Below are positions 35,342 through 45,972 of a DNA stretch of 64,000 bases, in pieces. Origin of the DNA: Dongia_A sp039808885 (GTDB lineage Bacteria > Pseudomonadota > Alphaproteobacteria > Dongiales > Dongiaceae); the NCBI GenBank assembly GCA_039808885.1, contig JBDHTX010000019.1, forward strand, positions 17,090 to 81,089, written 5' to 3'. Each line of letters starts with the position of its first letter. The first letter of the stretch is position 1. A program made the translations under genes and the position numbers. The notes under the pieces are model-generated. The model saw only the letters and a list, made by a program, of their open reading frames with translations. It ran no database searches and was not told where the DNA came from.

Positions 35342-35935
35342 ATGCCACAGGGCCAGACGGGTCCGCGGACTCTGGTGCTGGCCTCCGGATCGCCCCGACG
35401 CCTGGAATTGCTCCGCCAGATCGGCATCGAGCCCGACCTGATCGATCCGCCCCACATCGACGAAGCGCCGCGCCGGGCCGAGCCGCCACAGGCCTATGCC
35501 GCGCGCATGGCCCGCGAGAAGCTGGCGGCGATCGCCGCACGTCATCCCGGGGCCTGGGTCCTGGCGGCCGATACGGTGGTCGCCTGCGGCCGGCGCATCC
35601 TGCCCAAGGCCGAGACCGAAGCGGAGGCACGCAACTGCCTGAAGCTGCTCAGCGGCCGGCGCCACCGCGTGCTGGGCGGCATTGCCCTGGCCGCGCCCGA
35701 TGGCCGGGCCACCGAGCGGCTGGCGGTGACCAGCGTGGCGATGAAGCGCCTGACCGAGGCGGAGATCGCCGACTATCTCGCCTCGGGCGATTGGCACGGC
35801 AAGGCCGGCGGCTACGCCATCCAGGGCCGCGCCGCAGCCTTCATTCCCTGGATCAACGGTGCCTACAGCAACGTGGTCGGACTGTCGCTCAGCGACGTTG
35901 TCGGCATGTTGACCAGCCTCGGCTGGCGGGCCTGA
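35342..35935 (+). CDS. maf: Maf family nucleotide pyrophosphatase
   Basis: House-cleaning pyrophosphatase that removes modified or non-canonical nucleoside triphosphates. The protein has 197 residues. The signature LASGSPRRLELLRQIG lies near the N-terminus, AADTVVACGRRILPKAET carries the metal-binding Asp, and DWHGKAGGYAIQG the catalytic lysine. It lies between infA and the RNase E/G gene, as in many alphaproteobacteria, and its stop is 1 base before the next start. Confidence 0.95.
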   Translation: MPQGQTGPRTLVLASGSPRRLELLRQIGIEPDLIDPPHIDEAPRRAEPPQAYAARMAREKLAAIAARHPGAWVLAADTVVACGRRILPKAETEAEARNCLKLLSGRRHRVLGGIALAAPDGRATERLAVTSVAMKRLTEAEIADYLASGDWHGKAGGYAIQGRAAAFIPWINGAYSNVVGLSLSDVVGMLTSLGWRA

Positions 35936-35936
35936 G

Positions 35937-36914
35937 ATGCAGCATCGCATTTTCATCGCCGTCGCTGACGGCACGCTTGAGGTGTTCCGCTGGTCCGGCG
36001 GGCGCCTGGCCCAGGCCATCCGGGAGACCCCGGAAACGCGGCCGCTGGCCGGGGCGATCTATCTGGGCAAGATCGGCAAGATCGAGCCGAGCCTGCAGGC
36101 CGCCTTCGTCGAACTCGGGCTCGACCGGCCGGGGCTGCTGCCGCTGAAGAAACAGGGCAGGCAGCCGAATGAGGGCGAGAGCATCGTCGTGCAGATCCGC
36201 CGCGACGAGCGCGACGGCAAGGGGGTCCGGCTGTCGAGCTCGATCCAGAGCGAGACCGCCTATGCCGACAAGCTGGCGAAAGCGGTGGCACCCGCGTGCC
36301 TCGTTCCGGCGCCCAGCGCCTGGCAGGCCTGCCTTGCATCCCTGAGCCCGGAGAGCATCGAGGCGGTGATCTGCGACCGCCGGGTCGATGTCGGCGCGGT
36401 GCAGGCCTGGTGCGCGATGCACGCGCCGGAACTGTCGGCGCGGGTGCGGCACCAGCCGCAGCGCGATTGGGAGCCGGAGCGGGCGGAGATGCTGGAGCAG
36501 GCAGCCGCCGCGCTGGACGAAACCGTTGGCCTGCCCTGTGGCGGCAACCTGCTGATCGAGCCGGTGCGAACGCTGACCGCCATCGACGTCAATTCCGCCT
36601 CGGCCACGCGCCGGGCGGGGATGGAACTGACGGCGCTCACGGTCAACCTGGAAGCGGCCGACGAGGTGCCGCGCCAGCTGGCCCTGCGCAACCTTGGCGG
36701 GATCGTGGTGGTCGATTTCATCGATATCGACAACCGCGGCAAGCGCGAGCAGATTCTGCATCGGCTGCGCGAAGCGGCGGCGATCGATCCGGCGATCGAG
36801 TGGATCGGCAACATGTCGCGCCTCGGTCTGGTGGAGATCCTGCGCCGGCGGCGCGGCCGCACTTTGGCCGAGATGTGGCAGTCCATGACATCCGCACAGG
36901 ACGGCGAGGCATGA
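35937..36914 (+). CDS. Short ribonuclease E/G family protein
   Basis: Endoribonuclease-like protein of 325 residues, much shorter than RNase G (about 490) or RNase E. A degenerate S1-like region near the N-terminus (LGKIGKIEPSLQAAFVELG) and the metal-binding motifs TAIDVNSASATRRAG and VVVDFIDIDNRGKREQ of the catalytic domain are present. The zinc-link CPxCxG motif and C-terminal scaffold are missing. It probably still cleaves RNA, but quaternary structure must differ. The TGA overlaps the ATG of yacG. Confidence 0.88.
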   Translation: MQHRIFIAVADGTLEVFRWSGGRLAQAIRETPETRPLAGAIYLGKIGKIEPSLQAAFVELGLDRPGLLPLKKQGRQPNEGESIVVQIRRDERDGKGVRLSSSIQSETAYADKLAKAVAPACLVPAPSAWQACLASLSPESIEAVICDRRVDVGAVQAWCAMHAPELSARVRHQPQRDWEPERAEMLEQAAAALDETVGLPCGGNLLIEPVRTLTAIDVNSASATRRAGMELTALTVNLEAADEVPRQLALRNLGGIVVVDFIDIDNRGKREQILHRLREAAAIDPAIEWIGNMSRLGLVEILRRRRGRTLAEMWQSMTSAQDGEA

Positions 36915-37129
36915 TGGAGACAGGCGAGGGCCCGGGGGGCGGCAGGCGGGGCGGCGCGCGGCAGGCGGCCTGTCCAGTCTGCGGCAAGCCGGTCGATGCC
37001 GCTCATCGGCCGTTCTGTTCGGATCGCTGCCGCAAGGTCGACCTGAACCGCTGGCTCAGCGAGGCCTACCGGATCCCCGCCGCCGAGCGCGGCGAGAACG
37101 GCGAAAATCAATCCGAATCCGAGGATTAG
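36911..37129 (+). CDS. yacG: DNA gyrase inhibitor/zinc-binding protein YacG
   Basis: A 72-residue protein with the YacG zinc finger: CPVCGKPVDAAHRPFCSDRC (four cysteines), then KVDLNRWLSEAYRIP. E. coli YacG binds gyrase GyrB and inhibits it. An N-terminal Gly/Arg-rich tail and an acidic C-terminal tail are variable. Its ATG at 36911 overlaps the RNase gene stop (ATGA). An alternative ATG at 36914 is out of frame. It ends the housekeeping block. Confidence 0.93.
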   Translation: MMETGEGPGGGRRGGARQAACPVCGKPVDAAHRPFCSDRCRKVDLNRWLSEAYRIPAAERGENGENQSESED

Positions 37130-37156
37130 GCGGGATTTCCATGACGATTTCCGGGC

Positions 37157-37184
37157 TGGACAGGGGCCGGGAATCTGCTAAAAG
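37157..37184 (+). promoter_or_regulatory. Putative promoter of tRNA-Phe
   Basis: TGGACA (37157-37162) and TAAAAG (37179-37184), with a 16-base GC-rich spacer, lie 43 bases before the mature tRNA start, a spacing seen at many tRNA genes. Confidence 0.45.
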
Positions 37185-37226
37185 ACCGCCTGCCTTTCCG
37201 GCCGGCGCCCGTCGGCCGTACCTGGC

Positions 37227-37302
37227 GCCCAGGTAGCTCAGTTGGTAGAGCACGTGACTGAAAATCACGGTGTCGCTGGTTCGATTCCGGCCCTGGGCAC
37301 CA
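37227..37302 (+). tRNA. tRNA-Phe (anticodon GAA)
   Basis: A 76-base gene with acceptor stem GCCCAGG/CCTGGGC (37227-37233 with 37292-37298), D-arm AGCTCAGTTGGTAGAGC, anticodon loop CTGAAAA on CGTGA/TCACG, and T-loop GGTTCGATTCC. Discriminator A and an encoded CCA are present. It reads Phe codons TTC and TTT. Confidence 0.97.
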
Positions 37303-37331
37303 TTCCCCTTCCGGTCTCCATCCAAGGCTGA

Positions 37332-38552
37332 TCATCCCGCGGAGCGCGCCGCCTTGTCCTTGCGGACGATGCGCGTGGCCGGCATGTGCATGGTAACCGC
37401 CGTGCCCTTGCCTTCGGTACTGGTGAGCGAGAGCGTGCCGCCATGCGCCTCGCAGAAGCTCTTGGCGATGGACAGCCCGAGCCCAGTGCCCTCGCTCTTC
37501 TGGACCAGCCAGTTCTCGGCCTGGAAGAACGGCCGCATGATCTCCTTCAGGTCGGCGGGAGAGATCCCGACGCCGGTATCGGCGACGCTGAGCGACAGGC
37601 CGTCCTCCGCCGTGGCGCCGGCCCTGGCGCTGATTGTGATCCTGCCGCCGGGCGGGGTGAACTTCACCGCATTGGAGATCAGGTTGAGTAGGATCTGGCG
37701 GATCAGCCGCTCATCGGCCCAGAGGTCAGGGCAATCGGCGGAAATGTCCTGGAGGACGTGAAGCTGGCCGTTGTCGATCTTCTGCTGCAGCAGCGCCAGG
37801 CATTCCTCGACGATGTCGCGCACCCTGATCGCGGTCTCGTTCAAGGTCACCTTGCCGGCTTCGATCCGGCTGAGGTCGAGCAGGTCGTTGATGATCGCCA
37901 GCAGGTGCAGGCCGCTGCCGTAGATGTGCTCGCAATAGCCCTGGTATCGCTCCGAGCCCAAGGGCCCGAAGACCTGTTGCCGAAGCAGGTCGGAAAAGCC
38001 GATGATCGCGTTGAGCGGCGTGCGCAGTTCATGGCTGGCATTGGCGAGGAAGCGCGACTTCGCCCGGTTGGCGACCTCCGCTTCGCGGCGCGCCTCGCGC
38101 AGGCTCTGTTCAAGCTTCTTCTCCTCGGAGATGTCGATCATCAGGCCGCGCACCAAGTCGCCGCGATCCGGGGTCTTGACGAAACTGATGATGTCGCGGA
38201 TCCAGAGTTCCTTGCCGGCGGGCGTGATCAGACGGTATTCGAGGTTGTGGTCGGTACGGCTCAACCAATTGTCCTCGTAGCGCTTCCAGATCCGCTCGCG
38301 CTCCTCCGGGTGGACCGCGCGCAGCCAGCAGCCCGGCACCAGCCATTCCTCGGCGGTGTAGCCGGTGAGCTTCTCGATCTGCGGTCCGACATACAGCATG
38401 CGGTCGCTGGTCTGGTCGGCTTCCCAGGGGACGGCGCGCAGGGTCTCGGTGATGGCGCGGAAGCGCTCCTCGCTCAGGCGGACATCCTCCGGTAACCGCC
38501 GGAAGAGCGCCGTCGCCAGCCTGTGCCACAGGCGGCTCACGTGTTTCCACAT
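37332..38552 (-). CDS. PAS-containing sensor histidine kinase
   Basis: A 406-residue cytoplasmic kinase. A PAS domain (about 40-155; SEERFRAITETLRAVPWEAD, IEKLTGYTAEEW) with a PAC segment is followed by HisKA (LANASHELRTPLNAIIGF, His near 174) and a HATPase domain (NLISNAVKFTPPGG, DTGVGISPADL, GTGLGLSIAKSFCEAHGG). The frame opens at 38840, but that extension is unlike any kinase. The ATG at 38552 places a short amphipathic helix before the PAS domain. It is convergent with tRNA-Phe. No partner regulator is adjacent. Confidence 0.85.
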   Translation of the reverse strand: MWKHVSRLWHRLATALFRRLPEDVRLSEERFRAITETLRAVPWEADQTSDRMLYVGPQIEKLTGYTAEEWLVPGCWLRAVHPEERERIWKRYEDNWLSRTDHNLEYRLITPAGKELWIRDIISFVKTPDRGDLVRGLMIDISEEKKLEQSLREARREAEVANRAKSRFLANASHELRTPLNAIIGFSDLLRQQVFGPLGSERYQGYCEHIYGSGLHLLAIINDLLDLSRIEAGKVTLNETAIRVRDIVEECLALLQQKIDNGQLHVLQDISADCPDLWADERLIRQILLNLISNAVKFTPPGGRITISARAGATAEDGLSLSVADTGVGISPADLKEIMRPFFQAENWLVQKSEGTGLGLSIAKSFCEAHGGTLSLTSTEGKGTAVTMHMPATRIVRKDKAARSAG

Positions 38553-38769
38553 CGGGGAATCTCGGGGAGCTGCATTCCGGTCATGGGAGCGGGTCCGGTC
38601 CGCCGGATACAATCCGGAAAAGTGAAATGTGGCACCGAGACACTCGCGCGCAAAGCGCTCGTTCAAGCGGCAGCTGCGCGACCGTTCCTCCGGGCCGTCA
38701 CCCGCAGTAGACATCAATTCCGCCCGTTCTTTCAACGATCTCGTGGCCTGCGTGCCGAGGGTCTCGAGG

Positions 38770-38798
38770 GCGTTATACTTGCGGTGGCTATATAACGC
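38770..38798. repeat. Inverted repeat GCGTTATA-N13-TATAACGC
   Basis: A perfect 8-bp inverted repeat with a 13-base centre lies 50 bases beyond the end of the ACP gene and 218 bases before the kinase start. It could be an operator for the kinase gene or a terminator-like hairpin for the ACP operon. AT-rich arms in GC-rich DNA make it stand out. The rest of 38553-38847 shows no gene. Confidence 0.5.
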
Positions 38799-38847
38799 GC
38801 GCCCCGCTGGATGCGGGCCAAGAAACGCAGGCGGAGGCAAGGTCGGT

Positions 38848-39090
38848 TCAATGTGCCGCGGCCAGATACTCCACCGCCAGCCGCAGCGTCGCGAGCCTGC
38901 CGTAATCCTTCTCCGGCACCTGAATGCCGAGCCTGTTGCCGAGCGCGATCAGCAGATTGAGGAAGCTGATCGAATCGATGTCGAGGGCCTCCCGGAGGTC
39001 GGCGTCTGGGTCGAGCGCCGCCAGATCCGCTTCCGGCGCGATGTTGCCGATCTCCTCGAGCAGGATGGCCTTGATCTCGTCCCTGGTCAC
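38848..39090 (-). CDS. Dedicated acyl carrier protein
   Basis: An 80-residue ACP with the phosphopantetheine site DIDSISFLNLL (Ser40) inside an acidic helix, followed by GNRLGIQVPEKDYGRLATL. The GTG start at 39090 overlaps the E2 stop (GTGA, 39087-39090), so its production is coupled to the dehydrogenase complex. It differs from the fatty-acid AcpP, whose motif is DSLD, and resembles the ACPs of specialised pathways. It should carry an acyl group made by, or fed to, the upstream enzymes; which one is unknown. Confidence 0.88.
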   Translation of the reverse strand: MTRDEIKAILLEEIGNIAPEADLAALDPDADLREALDIDSISFLNLLIALGNRLGIQVPEKDYGRLATLRLAVEYLAAAH

Positions 39091-40274
39091 AGCGCCTCCG
39101 GTTTCTGCAGGCGGTCGGCGATGGCGCGCAGCAGCAGCGCGCCGCGATGCCCGTCGCTCACCCGATGGTCGGCGCCGAGGGTCAGGCGGCAGATGGTGCG
39201 GGGAACGACCTTGCCGTCGACGATGCGCGGCTCCTCCACCGGCGACCCGGCGCCGACGATGGCGACCTGTGGCGGATAGATCACCGGCAGGACCCAATCG
39301 GCGCCGCGCTCGCCGAGGCTGGTGAGGGTTGCCGTCGGGTCGGCCATCTCTGAGCTGCGGAAGCGGCCCGCGCGCACGCGATTGACCAAGTCATGCAGGC
39401 GCTTCATCGCCTCTGCCAGCGTTAGTTGGTCGGCATCGTGGATGGCCGGTGCGATTAGGCCGCCGCCGCGGAGCGCGATCGCCATGCCGAGATGGACGGA
39501 TTTGGACGCGACGTAGCCGGCCTTGCCGAAATGGCCGTTGAACTCCGGAAAGCCGGCCAGCGACGCCGCGACCGCCTTCAGCAGCAACGCGCCGAACAGG
39601 ATGCGGTCCTGCGGCGCGCAATCGGCATTGCGACGCTCGAGCCAGGCGGTCGCATCGGTCACGTCGGCCGCGTGGCTCAGATAGTAATGCGGAATCTCCC
39701 GCTTCGATCGCGACATGGCGGCAGCGATCGCGGTGCGCATGCCTTCCGACCCGGCGGGTGCGGGCTTCGCAGGCGCTGCCTTCGGCGCGCCGGCAGCGCG
39801 CCAAGCGTTCTCAACGTCGACGAAGACAATGGCACCCTCCGGGCCGCTGCCGGACACACCCGCGAGGTCGATGCCGTGTTCCGTGGCGAACTTCCGCGCG
39901 GCAGGCGATGCCTTCAATCCGCTCGCAACCGCAGGCGTGGCGCTTGCGGCTTGCGCAACCGGCGCCAAGGGCGCTGCAGCCGGCGCGACGGGTGGCAGGG
40001 CGGGCGGCAGGGCGGGGGGCAGGGTGACGGCTGCCTCCCCCGCGCCGCGGATGGCGGCAAGCGGCGTTCCGACCGGGACCGTCTGGCCGACCAGCACCAG
40101 AAGCTGGTCAAGCGTGCCGGTCTCGAAGGCCTCGATCTCGATGGCGCCCTTCTGGGTCTCCACGACGGCGATGATGTCGCCGCTGCTGATCTCCTCGCCG
40201 GGCTGCTTCAGCCATTCGACCAGCTTGCCGGCCTCCATGTCGGCGCCGAGCGAGGGCATGCGGAACAGGCCCAT
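39087..40274 (-). CDS. Dihydrolipoamide acyltransferase (E2) of a 2-oxoacid dehydrogenase complex
   Basis: A 395-residue E2 with a lipoyl domain (1-75, lipoyl Lys42 in VVETQKGAIE), an Ala/Pro-rich linker, a peripheral-subunit-binding domain (ASPAARKFATEHGIDLAGV, about 130-165) and a catalytic domain with the HRVSDG motif (HxxxDG) near the C-terminus. It moves an acyl group from E1 to CoA. The ETQK motif differs from the common ETDK, and some 2-oxoacid complexes share this. The ATG overlaps the E1-beta stop. The frame extends upstream, but this start fits the lipoyl domain. Confidence 0.92.
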   Translation of the reverse strand: MGLFRMPSLGADMEAGKLVEWLKQPGEEISSGDIIAVVETQKGAIEIEAFETGTLDQLLVLVGQTVPVGTPLAAIRGAGEAAVTLPPALPPALPPVAPAAAPLAPVAQAASATPAVASGLKASPAARKFATEHGIDLAGVSGSGPEGAIVFVDVENAWRAAGAPKAAPAKPAPAGSEGMRTAIAAAMSRSKREIPHYYLSHAADVTDATAWLERRNADCAPQDRILFGALLLKAVAASLAGFPEFNGHFGKAGYVASKSVHLGMAIALRGGGLIAPAIHDADQLTLAEAMKRLHDLVNRVRAGRFRSSEMADPTATLTSLGERGADWVLPVIYPPQVAIVGAGSPVEEPRIVDGKVVPRTICRLTLGADHRVSDGHRGALLLRAIADRLQKPEAL

Positions 40275-41269
40275 CAGCGCCCCAAAGCCGCGCGGGCCGC
40301 GGCGACGATGCTGGCCGGCTGCGGCAACGCCGCATCCTCCAGGTGCTTGGGGTAGGGGATCGGCACTTCCGCGGTGCAGACGCGGCCGATGGGCGCATCC
40401 AGCGACCAGAAGCATTGCTCGACAATGCGCGCGGAAATCTCCGCCGCCAGGCTGCCGCTGCGCCAGCCTTCGTCGACGATGATTGCGCGCCGGGTGCGGC
40501 GCACGGACTCCATGATCGTGGCATCGTCGAGCGGGCGCAGCGAGCGCAGGTCGACCACCTCGGCCTCGATGCCGAGCTTGGCGAGCTCATCGGCGGCGGT
40601 CAGGGCCTTCCACAGCGAGCCGCCATAGGTGATGAGCGAGACGTCGCGACCCGGGCGCCGCACGACGGCATGATCCAGATCGACGATGCCCGGCGTGGCG
40701 GGAAGGGTGCCCGTCATATTGTAGAGCATGACGTTCTCGAAGATCAGCACCGGGTCGGATTCCTGCAGCGCCGGCCACAGCATGCCGCGCGCATCCTCCA
40801 GCGTCGCCGGCGCTACCACGCGGATGCCGGGGATATGGGCGTACCAGTTCTCCAGCGAATGGGAGTGCTGCGCGGCGAGCTGCCTGCCGGCGCCGGTCGC
40901 CATGCGGATGACGAGCGGTACAGAGAACTGTCCGCCGGACATGTGGCGCATCGTGGCGGCGGTGTTGAGGATCTGGTCCAGGCAGAGCAGACTGAAATTG
41001 ACCGTCATCACCTCGACGATCGGCCGCATGCCGCCCATTGCCGCGCCAATCCCGGCGCCGACGAAACCCGCTTCCGACAGCGGCGTATCGCGGATGCGCT
41101 CGGGGCCGAACTCGTCCAGCAATCCCTTGCTGACCGCGTAGCAGCCGCCGTAGCGGCCGACATCCTCGCCCATCAGGAAGACGCGCGGGTCGCGCTGCAG
41201 GGCCTCGCGGATGGCGGCGCGCACCGCGTCGCGATAGGTCGGCGGAGCCGGATTGGTTTCGGCGTTCAT
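40274..41269 (-). CDS. 2-oxoacid dehydrogenase E1 component, beta subunit
   Basis: A 331-residue transketolase-like beta subunit that pairs with the alpha subunit for thiamine-dependent decarboxylation. Motifs are YRDAVRAAIREALQRDPRVF, the thiamine-site MGEDVGRYGG, RIRDTPLSEAGFVGAGIGAA and the C-terminal VDEGWRSGSLAAEI. Similar proteins serve pyruvate, branched-chain keto acids or acetoin. The ATG at 41269 overlaps the alpha subunit stop (ATGA), and its own stop overlaps the E2 start. Confidence 0.93.
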   Translation of the reverse strand: MNAETNPAPPTYRDAVRAAIREALQRDPRVFLMGEDVGRYGGCYAVSKGLLDEFGPERIRDTPLSEAGFVGAGIGAAMGGMRPIVEVMTVNFSLLCLDQILNTAATMRHMSGGQFSVPLVIRMATGAGRQLAAQHSHSLENWYAHIPGIRVVAPATLEDARGMLWPALQESDPVLIFENVMLYNMTGTLPATPGIVDLDHAVVRRPGRDVSLITYGGSLWKALTAADELAKLGIEAEVVDLRSLRPLDDATIMESVRRTRRAIIVDEGWRSGSLAAEISARIVEQCFWSLDAPIGRVCTAEVPIPYPKHLEDAALPQPASIVAAARAALGR

Positions 41270-42248
41270 GCGCCCAGCCTCGGCGTGGTGACGTCGCGCA
41301 GCAGGTCGCCGACCGGCTCCCAGGTGCCGGCCTCGGCGAAGGCCACCGCCGCGTCGACCTCTGTTGCGGTCTCGCGTTCGAGCTTGGCGATGTCGTCGGC
41401 ATGCAGCATGGAAGCGCCCAGGGCCCAGCTCTTGAGATGCTCGATCGGGCAGCGCTTCTTCCACGCCTCGATCTCGGCCTTGGGGCGATAGAGCTGGGCG
41501 TCGAACATCGAATGGGCGCGGAAGCGATAGGTGCGGCATTCGAGGAACGCCGGACCTTCGCCGGCGCGGATCGCGGCGACGGCGCGCTGTGCCGCTGCCT
41601 CCACGGCGATGACGTCCATGCCGTCGACCGCCGCCGCCTTCACGCGATAGCATTCCGCCTTGCGATGAATGTCGGTCTCGGATTCCGAGATCGCCAGCGC
41701 GGTGCCCATGGCGTAGAGGTTGTTCTCACAGACGAACAGCACCGGCAGACGCCACAGGGCGGCCAGGTTCATGCTCTCGTGGAACTCGCCCTCGGCGACC
41801 GCGCCTTCGCCGAAGAAACAGGCGGTGACGTTGGACTTGCCCTGCATCTTGTCCGCTAGGGCGAGGCCGACGGCCATCGGCAGGCCGCCGCCGACGATGG
41901 CGTTGCCGCCATAGAACCGCGTGGCGGCGTCGAAGACGTGCATCGAGCCGCCGCGGCCGCGGCTGCAGCCTTCCTGCTTGCCGTACATCTCCGCCATCAG
42001 CGGACCCATGGCGACACCACGGGCCAGCGCCTGGCCGTGCTCGCGATAGGTGGCGACGACGGCATCGTTCGGCTGCAGCGCCGGCATCACGCCGACGGCG
42101 ACCGCTTCCTCGCCGATATAGAGATGCAGGAATCCGCGGATCTTCTCCTGCGTGTAGAGCTCGGCGCATTTCTCCTCGAAATGCCGGATGCGCAGCATCT
42201 GGCGCAGCAGATCGAGCACGTGTGGCCGGGTCAGATGCGTCTTCGCCG

Positions 42249-42252
<4 letters not shown>
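41266..42252 (-). CDS. 2-oxoacid dehydrogenase E1 component, alpha subunit
   Basis: A 328-residue thiamine-binding alpha subunit. Conserved parts are MLRIRHFEEKCAELY, the thiamine motif from FFGEGAVAEGEFHE to CENN (GDG-type with Glu in place of Asp), and the phosphorylation-loop-like FRAHSMFDAQLYR. It decarboxylates a 2-oxo acid or acetoin and passes the acyl group to lipoyl-E2. The start at 42252 overlaps the synthetase stop. No E3 (dihydrolipoamide dehydrogenase) is encoded in the cluster, so the housekeeping E3 must be used. Confidence 0.93.
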
Positions 42253-44012
<1,760 letters not shown>

Positions 44013-44129
44013 CGGCTCTCCCCGAGCGCTGCCGTGGACCCTGGGTGCATTCTGACAGGTGGCCTTGACCCGGGGCAATGATCTGCCCGACGGTGCGGCA
44101 TTTAGGACGGCTGCGCGGGGGAGGCGGCG

Positions 44130-45434
44130 ATGGCGGCGGAACGGCAGGACGCGTTGACCAGCGAGGCGCTGCGGCTGCACCGGCTCTATCGCGGCAAGAT
44201 GCAGACGGCCCTGAAATGCCCGATCGGCGGGCCGGCGGATTTCGGCATTTGGTACACACCGGGCGTCGCGGAGCCCTGCCGGGCGATCAAGGCAGACCCG
44301 GCGAGCGTCTACGACTACACCAACAAGGGGAATCTGGTTGCCGTGGTATCCGACGGATCGCGGGTGCTTGGCCTGGGCGATATCGGGCCGGAAGCGGGCT
44401 TGCCGGTGATGGAAGGCAAGAGCCTGCTGTTCAAGTATCTCGGCGGCGTGGATGCTGTGGCGCTCTGCCTCGCGACCAAAAGCGCGGAGGAACTGGTGCG
44501 CGCCGTCGAGTGGCTGGCGCCGTCCTTCGGCGGCATCAACCTGGAAGACATCGCGCAGCCGAAGTGCTTTCGCGTGCTGGAAGCCCTGCGCAGCCGGCTC
44601 TCGATCCCCGTCTGGCACGATGATCAGCAGGGAACGGCGACGGTGGTTCTCGCCGGCCTGCTCAACGCCCTGCGCGTGACCAGGCGCGAACTCGGGCAGG
44701 CGCGCATCGCGATGATCGGCATCGGCGCGGCCAATGTCGCCAGCTATCGCCTGCTGACCGCCTATGGCGTAAAGCCGGGCGCGATCGTCGCCTGCGACCG
44801 CGGCGGCATCCTGCATCCGGGGCGCGGCGATCTCGAGGCCGGCCGGTCGACCTACCCGGAGAAGTGGCGCATCTGCCAGGAATCGAATGCCGAGCGCCGC
44901 AGCGGCGGTATCGCCCAGGCGCTGGCCGGGGCGGATGTCTGCCTTGCTTTCTCCACACCGGGCCCCGGCATCATCCGCCCGGAATGGATCGCGAAGATGG
45001 CGCCGCGGAGCATCGTCTTCGCCTGCGCCAATCCGGTGCCGGAAGTGTGGCCGCAGGAGGCGCGCGACGCCGGCGCCGCCGTCGTCGCGACCGGGCGTGG
45101 GGATTTCCCGAACCAGGTGAACAACTCGCTGGTCTTTCCCGGCATGTTCCGCGGGGTGCTGGACGTGCGCAGCCGGGCCATCACCGACGACATGGCGATC
45201 GCGGCGGGGCTGGCACTGGCGGATTACGGCATCGAGCTGGGGTTGCGGCCCGATCGCATCCTGCCGGGAATGGAAGACCCGCAGACGGCGATCCGCGTCG
45301 CCGTCGCCGCGGCCATGGCGGCGCAGAAGGGGGGTGTCGCGCAAGTCGCGCGGTCTCGCGATGAGGTCACGGCGATCGCCAGCCGGACGATCCTAGAAAT
45401 GCGGTCGACGAGCGCCGCCGGGCACGAACGCTGA
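44130..45434 (+). CDS. Malic enzyme, short bacterial form
   Basis: NAD(P)-dependent oxidative decarboxylation of malate to pyruvate. The 434 residues show the N-terminal domain with the YTPGVAEPCRAI motif, the metal-binding segment GGINLEDIAQPKCF, WHDDQQGTATVVLAGLLNAL and the nucleotide fold IGIGAANVASYRLL. It lacks the phosphotransacetylase-like C-terminal half found in many alphaproteobacterial malic enzymes. The start follows GGGGGAGG. The product, pyruvate, is a possible substrate of the divergent dehydrogenase complex. Confidence 0.92.
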   Translation: MAAERQDALTSEALRLHRLYRGKMQTALKCPIGGPADFGIWYTPGVAEPCRAIKADPASVYDYTNKGNLVAVVSDGSRVLGLGDIGPEAGLPVMEGKSLLFKYLGGVDAVALCLATKSAEELVRAVEWLAPSFGGINLEDIAQPKCFRVLEALRSRLSIPVWHDDQQGTATVVLAGLLNALRVTRRELGQARIAMIGIGAANVASYRLLTAYGVKPGAIVACDRGGILHPGRGDLEAGRSTYPEKWRICQESNAERRSGGIAQALAGADVCLAFSTPGPGIIRPEWIAKMAPRSIVFACANPVPEVWPQEARDAGAAVVATGRGDFPNQVNNSLVFPGMFRGVLDVRSRAITDDMAIAAGLALADYGIELGLRPDRILPGMEDPQTAIRVAVAAAMAAQKGGVAQVARSRDEVTAIASRTILEMRSTSAAGHER

Positions 45435-45437
45435 GAC

Positions 45438-45463
45438 GCCGCCTTGTGATCGGCGAAGGCGGC
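45438..45463. terminator. Hairpin between convergent malic enzyme and receiver genes
   Basis: GCCGCCTT (45438-45445) pairs with AAGGCGGC (45456-45463) across a 10-base loop, directly after the malic enzyme stop and 33 bases before the end of the convergent receiver gene. No T-run follows, so its role as terminator is uncertain. Confidence 0.35.
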
Positions 45464-45495
45464 GGGGACGGGCTGTCAAACGACCCGGAATCCGC

Positions 45496-45879
45496 TCATG
45501 CCTTCGCCTTCGCGAGCATCGCGTGGATGTCCTCATGCGCGATCGGCTTGCGCACGGCACCGATCACGTTGATCCCGCGCAGCTTGCCCATGCGCGCGGC
45601 GGCGTCGAGGTCCTGCTGCGGCATGCCGCTGATCATTACCACGGCACCGGGATATTTAAGGCTGGCGAGCACGCTCTGCAGCTCGTAGCCGTCGCGGTCG
45701 GGAATGCCGACATCGAGAACCACGATGTCCGGTTCCCATTCCGTGACCACGCGCTCGAAGGCGCTGGTATGCTCAAGCGTCGTCACCTCGCAGAGCAGGT
45801 CGATGCCGACGCGTTCGATGGCAGCGACCGCTTCCGGTTCGTCGTCGACGATGAGGATGCGCTTGATCTTGGATGTCAT
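45496..45879 (-). CDS. Single-domain response regulator (receiver only)
   Basis: A 127-residue receiver domain without an output domain. The acidic pocket (VDDEPE), the phosphorylatable Asp56 (VVLDVGIPD), the Thr/Ser position (VMISGMP) and the conserved lysine (VRKPIA) are present. It probably shuttles phosphate or binds a target protein. It is encoded alone. The nearest sensor kinases in the window are 7 kb away, and no partner can be assigned. Confidence 0.88.
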   Translation of the reverse strand: MTSKIKRILIVDDEPEAVAAIERVGIDLLCEVTTLEHTSAFERVVTEWEPDIVVLDVGIPDRDGYELQSVLASLKYPGAVVMISGMPQQDLDAAARMGKLRGINVIGAVRKPIAHEDIHAMLAKAKA

Positions 45880-45972
45880 GGCCCAGGGCTCCGTCGCAGC
45901 GGGTCCGTCCTGGCGCTATCCCAGGGCAAAGACTCTTAAGAAAAGATTTACCACACCTGGCCGCCGGCGGCT

